DNA of 64,000 nucleotides, taken from the NCBI GenBank assembly GCA_003542575.1, contig DPKJ01000005.1, positions 310,001 to 374,000 on the forward strand. Direction: 5' to 3'. Source of the DNA: Rikenellaceae bacterium. Its GTDB lineage: Bacteria > Bacteroidota > Bacteroidia > Bacteroidales > UBA932. The position numbers were made by a program, and so were the translations under genes. Positions within the stretch are counted from its first letter, which is position 1; each line of letters begins with the position of its first letter. Positions 7,789-16,317 of this stretch are shown piece after piece. The notes under the pieces were generated by a model. That model saw only the letters and a list, made by a program, of their open reading frames with translations, had not been told where the DNA came from and ran no database searches.

Positions 7789-9124
7789 GTCGGTTTTAGA
7801 TATTGCATGTGGGATCAGATATATCTATTCCCAGCTTGATATCTGCTCTTCGCTGTCTAGGGCAATTCTTCTCGATAGCGAGATGAGTACCAAAATTCAT
7901 GATATTGAGAAAGCCTATGACAATATCAATGAAGTATTGCCTCTTTTGAACAAACCAACATTCGCATCAGCAATAAACCTCATAAAAATAAAGCTCTCAG
8001 AATTAAAGGATATTAGAAGTTCAGTAATCCGTTTAAAAGAGGGGGCGATTCTTGACGATATTGAGCTGTTTGAAATAAAGTCATTGGCCATAATCAACAA
8101 TGATATATCATCTCTTTTAAGCCAATTTAATACAGAGTCATTTAAAATTTATGACACAACCCATGTATTGAATTTATTAGACCCGGATGGAAACAGAATT
8201 ACCTCATTCTATATTTATGACTCATACAGCCCTGAGCTGACCAAATTAAGGAGAGATTACAAACAGAGCAATTATCAGGACCAAGATATTCCATTTGAGA
8301 TATCCAAATATGAGGAGAAGATCAGAGAACAACTATCCTCTTCTCTAAGAGAACATTACTTGTTGATTGACAATACAATGCTCTCTCTTGCACTAGCAGA
8401 TATACTAATTGCAAAATGCCTGCAAATTAAGAGCTTAGATCTGGTTGTCCCAAAGGTCTCGTTAAATGAAAAAACTGAATACCGTGGTTTGTTTAACCCT
8501 GAGATTGAGAGCATACTTAAAAATGAGAAGCGGGAATATCAAAAAACAGATATCTCCTTTAGTTCTCAAAAGCCCTTATTGATAACAGGATCTAATATGG
8601 GAGGGAAAACCGTAACTCTGAAAACCCTTGCCCTGGCACAACTGCTGTTTCAATATGGGTTTGGTATTCCTTCAGAAGAGGCGCATATAACACCGGTGAA
8701 TGAAATTTACCTCTCATGTGGCGATGACCAGGACTACAGAGCAAGCCTCTCTTCGTTTGCGGCTGATATGAAGAGGGTGGATAAAATGATAAAAAGCCTC
8801 AAGAGAGGGCGATTCATACTCTCTTTAACAGACGAACCTGCCAGAACAACAAATCCTGTCGAGGGATCTGCGCTGGCTGAATCACTTATAACAGTTCTGA
8901 GCAAATACAGATCAATGAACGTTCTCACAACTCATTATAACATATCAAACCCTTACTGTACAAGACTTAGAGTAAAAGGTTTTGAGAATGGCAAGATGAA
9001 CTATTCATTGGTAGAGGATACGGGAACAGAGGCACCACACGAAGCTCTTCTTATTGCAGAGAGCCTGGATATTGATTCTGAATGGATAGAACTTGCTCAA
9101 AAAGAGCTAAATAAAAGAAATTAA
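7772..9124 (+). CDS. kamC: Lysine 5,6-aminomutase reactivase ATPase KamC (MutS-like)
   Basis: The 450-residue protein carries a MutS-type ABC ATPase domain in its C-terminal half. The Walker A GSNMGGKT lies at about residues 273-280 and a degenerate Walker B/signature reads LSLTDEPARTTNP near residue 352. The N-terminal half is helical and lacks the MutS mismatch-recognition domains, so a DNA mismatch repair role is unlikely. Its fixed place beside kamB and kamDE supports an ATP-dependent chaperone or reactivase role for KamDE, analogous in logic to the diol dehydratase reactivases but unrelated in fold. An ATG at 7778 is an alternative start. kamD follows 12 bases later. Confidence 0.8.
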   Translation: MVMKFRSVLDIACGIRYIYSQLDICSSLSRAILLDSEMSTKIHDIEKAYDNINEVLPLLNKPTFASAINLIKIKLSELKDIRSSVIRLKEGAILDDIELFEIKSLAIINNDISSLLSQFNTESFKIYDTTHVLNLLDPDGNRITSFYIYDSYSPELTKLRRDYKQSNYQDQDIPFEISKYEEKIREQLSSSLREHYLLIDNTMLSLALADILIAKCLQIKSLDLVVPKVSLNEKTEYRGLFNPEIESILKNEKREYQKTDISFSSQKPLLITGSNMGGKTVTLKTLALAQLLFQYGFGIPSEEAHITPVNEIYLSCGDDQDYRASLSSFAADMKRVDKMIKSLKRGRFILSLTDEPARTTNPVEGSALAESLITVLSKYRSMNVLTTHYNISNPYCTRLRVKGFENGKMNYSLVEDTGTEAPHEALLIAESLDIDSEWIELAQKELNKRN

Positions 9125-9136
9125 GTATTTAATAAT

Positions 9137-10690
9137 ATGCATAGTAAATTAGGTTTAGATTTTAAAAGAGTGGATTACGCCAGAGAATTGGCCTCTGGAA
9201 TTGCATCCAATGTTCAGGAATTTGTAGAAAGCTTCACAACAGTGGCAGTAGAGAGAACATTGTGCAGAATGGCAGGGATTGACGGAACTGACAGTAATGA
9301 GGTTCCACTTCCAAATGTTATGACAGACTTTCTGAAAGAGAGAGGTGTTATTAATCAGGGTGTACTATTCTACATTGCAAATGCGATGGTCAATACCGGA
9401 CTTTCACCTCAGGAAATTGCAGAAAAGGTTGCCGGTGGTCAGCTTGACATTACAACATTGCCAATTGTATCTGAAGAGAGTATTAAAGAAGCACTCAAGC
9501 CTATTATTGAGCAGTGTATTAAGAGAATTACAGACAGAAAACAGAGAAGGGAGAAATATCTTGAAACCCTAGGTGAAGGAAGCAAACCCTACCTTTATGT
9601 GATTGTTGCTACAGGTAATATTTACGAAGATGTTATCCAGGCCGAAGCTGCTGCAAGGCAGGGGGCAGACATTATTGCTGTTATTCGCACAACAGGACAA
9701 TCTCTTCTTGATTATGTACCATACGGAGCAACTACAGAAGGATTTGGCGGCACCTTTGCTACACAAGAGAACTTCAAAATTATGAGATGTGCCCTGGATA
9801 AAGTAGGAGAGGAGGTTGGAAGGTACATAAGACTCTGTAACTACTGCTCAGGACTTTGTATGCCGGAAATTGCAGTTATGGGTGCCTTTGAAGGGTTGGA
9901 TGTGATGCTGAATGATGCACTTTACGGCATACTCTTCAGGGATATTAACATGCAGAGAACACTTGTTGATCAGTACTTTTCAAGAATAATCAACGGTTTT
10001 GCAGGTGTTATTATCAATACAGGGGAGGATAATTACCTTACCACCGCTGATGCATTCGAAGAGGCACATACAGTGCTTGCATCAGATTTCATAAATGAGC
10101 AACTAGCCCTTCTGGCAGGAATACCTGAGGAACAAATGGGACTCGGACACGCATTCGAGATGGATCCTGAACTTGAAAATGGATTTCTTTACGAACTTTC
10201 ACAGGCTCAGATGACAAGAGAGATATTTCCCAAGTCACCTCTAAAGTATATGCCTCCTACTAAATTTATGACAGGTAACATATTCAAAGGCCACATACAA
10301 GACGCACTGTTCAATATTGTTGGTATTTGGACAGGACAGGGAATTCAACTCCTGGGAATGCCTACCGAAGCAATTCACACACCATTTATGTCTGACAGAT
10401 ATCTTGCAATTGAAAATGCAAGGTATATATTCGGGAACATGAAAAACCTGGGAGATGAGGTAGAGTTTAAAGAGGGTGGAGTAATTAGGGAGCGTGCCCG
10501 CTTTGTTTTGGAAAATGCCATACAGACACTTGAGAAAATAAATAATGTTGGTCTCTTCTCGGCTCTTGAGCAAGGGCTCTTTGGTGACGTAAAGCGATCA
10601 AAAACAGGAGGAAAAGGTCTTGAAGGTGTTGCAGCGAAGGGCAACAACTACATAAACCCATTTATTAAGCAAATGAAAGGAGATAAATAA
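9137..10690 (+). CDS. kamD: Lysine 5,6-aminomutase alpha subunit
   Basis: The 517-residue protein is the large TIM-barrel subunit of adenosylcobalamin- and PLP-dependent lysine 5,6-aminomutase. With KamE it moves the terminal amino group of beta-lysine from C6 to C5 to give 3,5-diaminohexanoate. Recognisable segments are the start MHSKLGLDFKRVDYARELAS, the DYVPYGATTEGFGGT region near residue 193, and NYCSGLCMPEIAVMGAFEG near residue 236. Length and sequence fit the family. It overlaps nothing, and kamE starts one base after its stop codon, as expected for a 1:1 complex. Confidence 0.95.
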   Translation: MHSKLGLDFKRVDYARELASGIASNVQEFVESFTTVAVERTLCRMAGIDGTDSNEVPLPNVMTDFLKERGVINQGVLFYIANAMVNTGLSPQEIAEKVAGGQLDITTLPIVSEESIKEALKPIIEQCIKRITDRKQRREKYLETLGEGSKPYLYVIVATGNIYEDVIQAEAAARQGADIIAVIRTTGQSLLDYVPYGATTEGFGGTFATQENFKIMRCALDKVGEEVGRYIRLCNYCSGLCMPEIAVMGAFEGLDVMLNDALYGILFRDINMQRTLVDQYFSRIINGFAGVIINTGEDNYLTTADAFEEAHTVLASDFINEQLALLAGIPEEQMGLGHAFEMDPELENGFLYELSQAQMTREIFPKSPLKYMPPTKFMTGNIFKGHIQDALFNIVGIWTGQGIQLLGMPTEAIHTPFMSDRYLAIENARYIFGNMKNLGDEVEFKEGGVIRERARFVLENAIQTLEKINNVGLFSALEQGLFGDVKRSKTGGKGLEGVAAKGNNYINPFIKQMKGDK

Positions 10691-10691
10691 T

Positions 10692-11486
10692 ATGAGTGGA
10701 GGTTTGTATTCTACACAATCCAAAGATTTCGACAAAACACTGGATTTAAAAAAAATCGCCCCATACGGCGATACAATGAACGATGGAAAAGTTCAGGTAA
10801 GTTTTACTCTGCCTGTACCTGCTGGTGCCGAGGCAACTGAAGCTGCCAAACTTATGCTTAAAAAAATGGGACTTGAGAATCCTCAGGTTGTCTATTTCAA
10901 AGAGCTGACACCCGGCTACACTTTCTTCAATTGCTACGGTAATGCGACTCAATCTGTTGATTACACGACAATATATGTTCCCAAGGTTGAAAGTACAGTT
11001 ATGGATATGCATGAAACAGACATATTTATAAAAGAGAATATCGGGCGACCTCTTGTTGTTCTGGGAGCAAGCACAGGTACTGATGCACATACTGTAGGTA
11101 TAGATGCTATCATGAATATGAAGGGTTATGCCGGTCATTATGGACTGGAAAGGTACGAGATGTTTGAGGCGTATAATCTTGGTTCTCAGGTTTTAAATGA
11201 AGACTTTATTGCAAAAGCAATTGAAATGAAGGCTGATGCACTTTTAGTCTCACAAACTGTTACTCAGAAAGATGTTCATATAAAAAATCTTATTGAGCTA
11301 GTTGAGCTAATGGAGGCTGAAGGATTGAGAGATAAGGTAATTTTAATTTGCGGTGGTCCAAGATTATCCCACGAACTTGCAAAAGAGTTGGGGTACGACG
11401 CAGGATTTGGAATGAACAGCTATGCAGACGATGTAGGATCATATATTGCACAGGAATTTGCAAGAAGGCAAACTCAACAAAAATAA
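10692..11486 (+). CDS. kamE: Lysine 5,6-aminomutase beta subunit
   Basis: The 264-residue protein binds cobalamin and carries the PLP lysine. The base-off/His-on B12 motif reads GTDAHTVG, with the cobalt-ligating His at residue 133. Lys144 (AIMNMKG) is at exactly the position reported for the internal PLP aldimine in the clostridial enzyme. A CGGPRL segment near residue 221 fits the Rossmann-like B12-binding core. It begins one base after kamD. All key residues are present, so the mutase should be active, subject to reactivation by KamBC. Confidence 0.95.
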   Translation: MSGGLYSTQSKDFDKTLDLKKIAPYGDTMNDGKVQVSFTLPVPAGAEATEAAKLMLKKMGLENPQVVYFKELTPGYTFFNCYGNATQSVDYTTIYVPKVESTVMDMHETDIFIKENIGRPLVVLGASTGTDAHTVGIDAIMNMKGYAGHYGLERYEMFEAYNLGSQVLNEDFIAKAIEMKADALLVSQTVTQKDVHIKNLIELVELMEAEGLRDKVILICGGPRLSHELAKELGYDAGFGMNSYADDVGSYIAQEFARRQTQQK

Positions 11487-11505
11487 AAAAATAAACCAAA
11501 CAGAT

Positions 11506-12165
11506 ATGGATAAAAATCAGATCAGAGAGGTCATTGCAAGAAGAGCAGCCCTCGAATTAAAAGACGGTGATGTTGTTAATCTGGGAATTGGTCTTCCAAC
11601 CTTGATTCCCAACTTTTTGGCGCCAGGTGTAAAGGTAACACTTCAGTCAGAAAACGGACTCCTTGGTATGGGACCAGCACCTGAACCTGGTAAAGAGGAT
11701 AAGAACTTTACTAATGCCGGGGGAGGATTCATAACCTATTTCCCTGGTTCAGCAACATTTGATACTGCTCTCTCATTCTCAATCATAAGAGGTGGCCATG
11801 TAGATGTAACAATACTTGGAGCACTTGAAGCTGATGAAAAGGGCAACCTTGCAAACTGGATGATTCCGGGGAAGAAGACACCAGGAATGGGTGGAGCAAT
11901 GGATCTGATTGTAGGAGCAAAAAGGGTTATACTTGCCATGGAACACACAACTAAAGGAGCTCCAAAAATTTTGACAGACTGTAATCTTCCCTTAACAGCC
12001 CAGGGCCAGGTGAACATGATTATTACAGAAATGGGCGTCATGGATATCACCCCCGAAGGAATTGTATTAAAAGAGATACATCCTGATTTTACTGTTGAAG
12101 AGGTTCAACAGGCAACCGGGGCAAAATTGATAATATCGGATAAACTTATTAAAATGAGGAGTTAA
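11506..12165 (+). CDS. atoA: Butyrate-acetoacetate CoA-transferase subunit B (beta)
   Basis: The 219-residue protein is the beta subunit of a class I CoA-transferase. The SENGLLGMGPAP motif near residues 49-60 contains the catalytic Glu that forms the CoA thioester. The ATG at 11506 is chosen because MDKNQIREVIARRAA is the family N-terminus; a longer frame to 11446 would run into kamE. Its partner AtoD is encoded at the far 5' end of the operon. Conserved segments NLGIGLPTLIP and GGAMDLIVGAKRV are present. Thiolase follows after two bases. Confidence 0.9.
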   Translation: MDKNQIREVIARRAALELKDGDVVNLGIGLPTLIPNFLAPGVKVTLQSENGLLGMGPAPEPGKEDKNFTNAGGGFITYFPGSATFDTALSFSIIRGGHVDVTILGALEADEKGNLANWMIPGKKTPGMGGAMDLIVGAKRVILAMEHTTKGAPKILTDCNLPLTAQGQVNMIITEMGVMDITPEGIVLKEIHPDFTVEEVQQATGAKLIISDKLIKMRS

Positions 12166-12167
12166 AT

Positions 12168-13376
12168 ATGAAAAAGGTTTACATTGTAGCTGCAAAAAGA
12201 ACTGCCATTGGCAAATTTCTTGGCTCACTTTCAAGTTTCGGACCAGCAGAGCTGGGCGCAAAAGTTATCGCCGGAATAGTTAAAGAGACTGGCATATCTC
12301 CCGATAAAATTGACTCGGTAATAGTTGGCAACATTCTCTCTGCTGGTCATATGCAGGGCGTTGCCCGTCAATGTTCCGTAAAAGCCGGCATTCCTGTTGA
12401 GGTGCCTGCATACTCACTGAACATGGTATGCGGGTCGGGCATGAAAGCAGTTATGAATGGATGTGCTGATATTATCACCGGCACGGCAAATATTGTTATA
12501 GCAGGCGGTACCGAATCGATGAGTAATGCTGCATTTGTAATGCCGGGTGGAGCAATAAGAAACGGAGTAAAAATGGGCAACATAACAACTGTTGACCATA
12601 TGATTTGCGACGGATTAACAGATGCGTTTAACAACTACCACATGGGAATTACCGCAGAGAACATTGCGGAGAAATACGCAATAACAAGGGAAGAGCAGGA
12701 TGCATTTGCTTACTCATCTCAGCAAAAAGCAACAAAATCGGTTGATACAGGGCTTTTCGATAATGAAATAATTCCTGTTGAGATAGTTACAAAAAAAGAG
12801 ACTATCGTTTTTGATAAAGATGAATATCCAAATCGTTCAACCTCACCTGAAAAATTGGGAGCATTGAGACCTGCGTTTAAAAAAGATGGAACAGTTACCG
12901 CCGGAAATGCCTCAGGTGTTAATGACGGAGCCTCTTTTGTAATGCTTGCAAGTGAAGAGGCTGTTAAGGAGTATGGACTCAAACCTCTTGCCGAGATTGT
13001 AGCATACGGACAAGGTGGAGTAGATCCTTCAATAATGGGTATGGGACCTGTTCCTGCTATCAGACAGGCTTTGAAAAATGCAGGAATGAAATTAGAAGAA
13101 ATTGAATTACTTGAACTTAATGAAGCCTTTGCTGCCCAGTCACTTGGAGTTATTAAAGAGCTAATATCCGAGCATAAGGTTTCTAAGGAGTGGATAGAAC
13201 AAAGATGTAATATTAATGGAGGTGCAATTGCATTAGGCCATCCGATAGGTGCCTCAGGCAACAGAATTCTTGTTACACTTGTCCATTTGCTGAAAAGCCA
13301 TAATAAGAAATTAGGACTTGCATCTTTGTGCATAGGTGGAGGAATGGGAACAGCCATAATTATTAAAGCGTTATAG
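12168..13376 (+). CDS. atoB: Acetyl-CoA C-acetyltransferase (thiolase)
   Basis: The 402-residue thiolase cleaves acetoacetyl-CoA (made by AtoDA) into two acetyl-CoA, completing lysine fermentation. The nucleophilic Cys88 lies in NMVCGSGMK; GGAIALGHPIGASG and the C-terminal LCIGGGMGTA carry the His and second catalytic Cys. Starting two bases after atoA, it is plainly co-transcribed. One acetyl-CoA is reused by Kce and the other can be turned into ATP elsewhere. In other settings the enzyme could run in the condensing direction; context favours cleavage. Confidence 0.93.
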   Translation: MKKVYIVAAKRTAIGKFLGSLSSFGPAELGAKVIAGIVKETGISPDKIDSVIVGNILSAGHMQGVARQCSVKAGIPVEVPAYSLNMVCGSGMKAVMNGCADIITGTANIVIAGGTESMSNAAFVMPGGAIRNGVKMGNITTVDHMICDGLTDAFNNYHMGITAENIAEKYAITREEQDAFAYSSQQKATKSVDTGLFDNEIIPVEIVTKKETIVFDKDEYPNRSTSPEKLGALRPAFKKDGTVTAGNASGVNDGASFVMLASEEAVKEYGLKPLAEIVAYGQGGVDPSIMGMGPVPAIRQALKNAGMKLEEIELLELNEAFAAQSLGVIKELISEHKVSKEWIEQRCNINGGAIALGHPIGASGNRILVTLVHLLKSHNKKLGLASLCIGGGMGTAIIIKAL

Positions 13377-13400
13377 TAAGCCACTTTAAGAAGCTGCCCA

Positions 13401-13880
13401 ATGGAAAATTCAAAGGTTAAAATACTCTTCGTTTGTCTCGGTAATATCTGTCGTTCTCCAGCTGCAGAGACAATTTTCAGACAGAAAGCTACTTCTGCCG
13501 GAGTTGCAGGAGGTTTGGAGATAGATTCTGCCGGGCTGAACGGGTATCATGACGGAGAGCCGGCTGACCAAAGAATGATAAGGCACGCTTCACAAAGGGG
13601 TTATAAAATAACCTCTGTATCAAGAAAGATTATCCCTTCCCGCGATTTTGTTTATTTTGATATGATCGTGGGAATGGATAACTTTAACTACAAAGAGTTA
13701 ATAAGACTGGCTTCTCCCTTTGGAGCACAAGATAAAGTCTTTAAAATGACCGATTTTGCAATAACTTGTAGTGCAAACGAGGTTCCTGACCCATATTACG
13801 GAGGAGCAGCAGGATTTGAAAATGTTCTGGACATACTGGAAGATTGTTCCAAAGGTCTTCTTAATAATATTGAGTTATGA
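13401..13880 (+). CDS. Low-molecular-weight protein-tyrosine phosphatase
   Basis: The 159-residue protein has the complete LMW-PTP signature. The loop VCLGNICRSP gives C12-x5-R18, and the general acid Asp lies in EVPDPYYGG near residue 131. Such phosphatases dephosphorylate tyrosine (or arginine) residues, often on capsule-export kinases. No cognate kinase is nearby. It lies 24 bases after atoB, so it may be the tail of the lysine operon by read-through, with no functional tie visible. The next gene overlaps its stop by 4 bases. Confidence 0.88.
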   Translation: MENSKVKILFVCLGNICRSPAAETIFRQKATSAGVAGGLEIDSAGLNGYHDGEPADQRMIRHASQRGYKITSVSRKIIPSRDFVYFDMIVGMDNFNYKELIRLASPFGAQDKVFKMTDFAITCSANEVPDPYYGGAAGFENVLDILEDCSKGLLNNIEL

Positions 13881-15358
13881 GAAAATTAATTTTTGTACTG
13901 GTATTTATCTTTCTGTTCGGAGAGGCAAATACACAAAACCCTCCAAAAAGAGAGTTCAGAGGAGCGTGGTTTCCCACAGTTGTTAATACAACATGGAAAA
14001 ACATGACTACACAAGAGATCAAAAACGATATAATTCTCTATCTCGATCTTTTTAAAAGCCTGAATATGAACGCTGTTATATTTCAGGTAAGACCCCAGGC
14101 CGATGCTCTTTTTGTTTCAGATCTTGAACCCTGGAGCAGATTTATTACAGGAGAGCAGGGAAAAACCCCGGACCCTTTTTTCGACCCTGCACAGTTTATT
14201 ATTGAGGAGTGCCACAAAAGAGGTATGGAGATGCATGCCTGGTTCAACCCCTACAGAGTTACCTCAAACAAAGACGAGGTACTGAGCGCAAATCACCTTT
14301 ATTTCAAAAAACCCGAACTATTCATAAAATATGGCAATCAGATCTATTTCGATCCGGGAAATCCTGAATCCCGAAAGCACACCAACAAGGTAATTGCCGA
14401 CTTCGTTACCAGATATGATGTTGATGCAGTGCATTTTGACGACTATTTTTACCCTTACAGAGTTCCATTTAAAGAGTTTCCTGATAATGATTCATTTGAA
14501 AAATATCATGAAGTTGATGGTTTTGGCAAATTTGATAAAGACAACTGGAGAAGAAACAATGTAAATATGCTTGTAAAAGAGCTGAATGAAACCATTAAGT
14601 CGATAAAGCCATGGGTGAAATTCGGAATCAGTCCATTTGGAGTATGGCGAAACAACACTGTTGATGAAAAAGGGTCAGCGTCGAGAGCTCTTCAAACAAA
14701 TTATGACGACCTTTTTGCAGATGTTTTGGAGTGGACCAAAAACAGATGGATAGATTATAATGCTCCTCAACTTTATTGGGAGATAGGACATGCAAGAGCA
14801 GATTATGCTCCACTTATAAAATGGTGGTCAGAAAATAATTGGGGAGTAAACCTTTATGTTGGTCAAAGTATCTGGAACCAGCTTGAAATCAAAAACCGCA
14901 ATGGTGACATTGTCAACCAACTTCACAGGAAAATGGCAATGGTAAAAGAAAACCCCAACATTCAGGGAAATATCTGGTGGAGTGGGTTGGGCTTTGCTCG
15001 GTCACATGAACTTGCTGACAGTTTGAGACTTAATTATCAAAAATATCCGGCATTAATGCCTGTATATGAAAACATTGACACTATACCTCCAAAACCTGTC
15101 AATGAACTTAAATACAAAAGGGGAGTGATTAGCTGGACAACAGAAGAGGAAAACGATCCAATGCAAAAACACTTTCTCTATTGCATCTATGTTTTTGGTA
15201 AGAACGAGACAATTAATATCGATGACGCTTCTAAAATTTTAGCAATTGTAAAGGATAAAAGCTACGCTTCCAGGGGTTTAAGAGGGGTAAAAGTAGTAGT
15301 AACTTCTCTTGATAGGCTTCAGAATGAAAGCTTTCCAAGATCAATTACGATAAGATAA
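13877..15358 (+). CDS. GHL10 (DUF187) glycosylhydrolase-like secreted protein
   Basis: The 493-residue protein has an N-terminal signal peptide (MRKLIFVLVFIFLFGEANTQ) and then a GHL10 TIM barrel. Recognisable blocks are REFRGAWFPTVVNTTW, LNMNAVIFQVRPQADALF, GMEMHAWFNPYRVT, VDAVHFDDYFYPY and GISPFGVWRN. These are hallmarks of family-10-like glycosylhydrolases found in Bacteroidota envelopes, which may act on peptidoglycan or other glycans. The ATG overlaps the phosphatase stop (ATGA), so the pair is coupled. A paralogue lies at 50113-51636, but that one is a lipoprotein. The substrate is not known. Confidence 0.8.
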   Translation: MRKLIFVLVFIFLFGEANTQNPPKREFRGAWFPTVVNTTWKNMTTQEIKNDIILYLDLFKSLNMNAVIFQVRPQADALFVSDLEPWSRFITGEQGKTPDPFFDPAQFIIEECHKRGMEMHAWFNPYRVTSNKDEVLSANHLYFKKPELFIKYGNQIYFDPGNPESRKHTNKVIADFVTRYDVDAVHFDDYFYPYRVPFKEFPDNDSFEKYHEVDGFGKFDKDNWRRNNVNMLVKELNETIKSIKPWVKFGISPFGVWRNNTVDEKGSASRALQTNYDDLFADVLEWTKNRWIDYNAPQLYWEIGHARADYAPLIKWWSENNWGVNLYVGQSIWNQLEIKNRNGDIVNQLHRKMAMVKENPNIQGNIWWSGLGFARSHELADSLRLNYQKYPALMPVYENIDTIPPKPVNELKYKRGVISWTTEEENDPMQKHFLYCIYVFGKNETINIDDASKILAIVKDKSYASRGLRGVKVVVTSLDRLQNESFPRSITIR

Positions 15359-15366
15359 TTAATCTC

Positions 15367-16317
15367 TTATTGGTCATTTTTTTGTGTGCTGTTTTGCACC
15401 TTTTCTATGTCATCTCTTGATTTTGATCTGATGACAAGAAATACCCCAGCAAAAATCAAAAATGCTGAGACAGGTTTTGTCCAGTTCATTGTATCCTGAC
15501 CTATTGCTATGGCAATAAAGGATGCAATAAGGGGCTGAACATAATTAAACATACTGACGGTTGTTGGTCTGAGCAATTTAAGTGCAAACGAGACAAGCAG
15601 ATAGGCAATAAATGTCCCAAAAAAGAGAGCATAACCCAATTGGAGATACTGAGTTAAACCGGCCCCTTCTGCCATTTTTACATACTTCAGACAGAATGGA
15701 GCAGAAAAGAGCATTCCATAAAAAAATGACCATTTCATTACTTCAACCGGGGGGTATTTGATCATTAATGGTCTTACAATAACAAGATACAGCGCAAAAA
15801 CAAAGCTGCTTATCAATACTATAAGATTTCCGGTTATGCTTCCGTTCTGTGCAAAATGGCCGTTATATGAGGCATAAAGGATTAGAAAAGCACCGCTAAG
15901 ACCAACCAAAACACCAAAAGCTTTTTTAAAGGTTATGGGCTCCTTGATAATTAGTGCTGCAAAAAGCATTGTCAGAATAGGAGTTATAGTTATGATGAGT
16001 GATGCATCTACCGGTGATGTCTTGGCCAGTCCACCCAAAAATGACATTTGATTTAAAGTGGTTCCCAAAAGCCCGCACAACATAAGGGTGAAATGCTCTT
16101 TGAGGCTGAATCTTTGTCTGGATTTTAGAATCAGAGAGAGAATGAAAAATGAGATGAAAGCAAATGATATACGTAACAGAGATAGTCCGAAAGGATTAAT
16201 CCATTCAGGAGTAATCTCTTTTGAAACAGGCATATTAACAGCAAAAAAAATATTGGCAATCAGTATGATTATCACACCTTTGCTCTTAGGGGCGTAAGAG
16301 AGTGTTTTAAAAGACAT
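15367..16317 (-). CDS. EamA (DMT) family transporter
   Basis: The protein, from the ATG at 16317 (about 316 residues), has ten predicted hydrophobic segments in two EamA repeats, as in drug/metabolite transporters of the 10-TM type. A start at 16350 would lie deeper inside the SulP gene; the ATG at 16317 leaves an 11-base overlap and is preferred. Family members export amino acids, metabolites or drugs. Its place at the end of a block with SulP, a cysteate-synthase-like enzyme and an FNT channel makes export of a sulfur metabolite a possibility (inference only). Its 3' end is 8 bases from the convergent GHL10 gene, with no terminator visible. Confidence 0.8.
   Translation of the reverse strand: MSFKTLSYAPKSKGVIIILIANIFFAVNMPVSKEITPEWINPFGLSLLRISFAFISFFILSLILKSRQRFSLKEHFTLMLCGLLGTTLNQMSFLGGLAKTSPVDASLIITITPILTMLFAALIIKEPITFKKAFGVLVGLSGAFLILYASYNGHFAQNGSITGNLIVLISSFVFALYLVIVRPLMIKYPPVEVMKWSFFYGMLFSAPFCLKYVKMAEGAGLTQYLQLGYALFFGTFIAYLLVSFALKLLRPTTVSMFNYVQPLIASFIAIAIGQDTMNWTKPVSAFLIFAGVFLVIRSKSRDDIEKVQNSTQKNDQ

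Noticed and set aside
7772..9124. Annotation as DNA mismatch repair protein MutS
   Set aside because: Only the ATPase domain is shared; the mismatch-binding and connector domains are absent and the gene sits inside the lysine operon.
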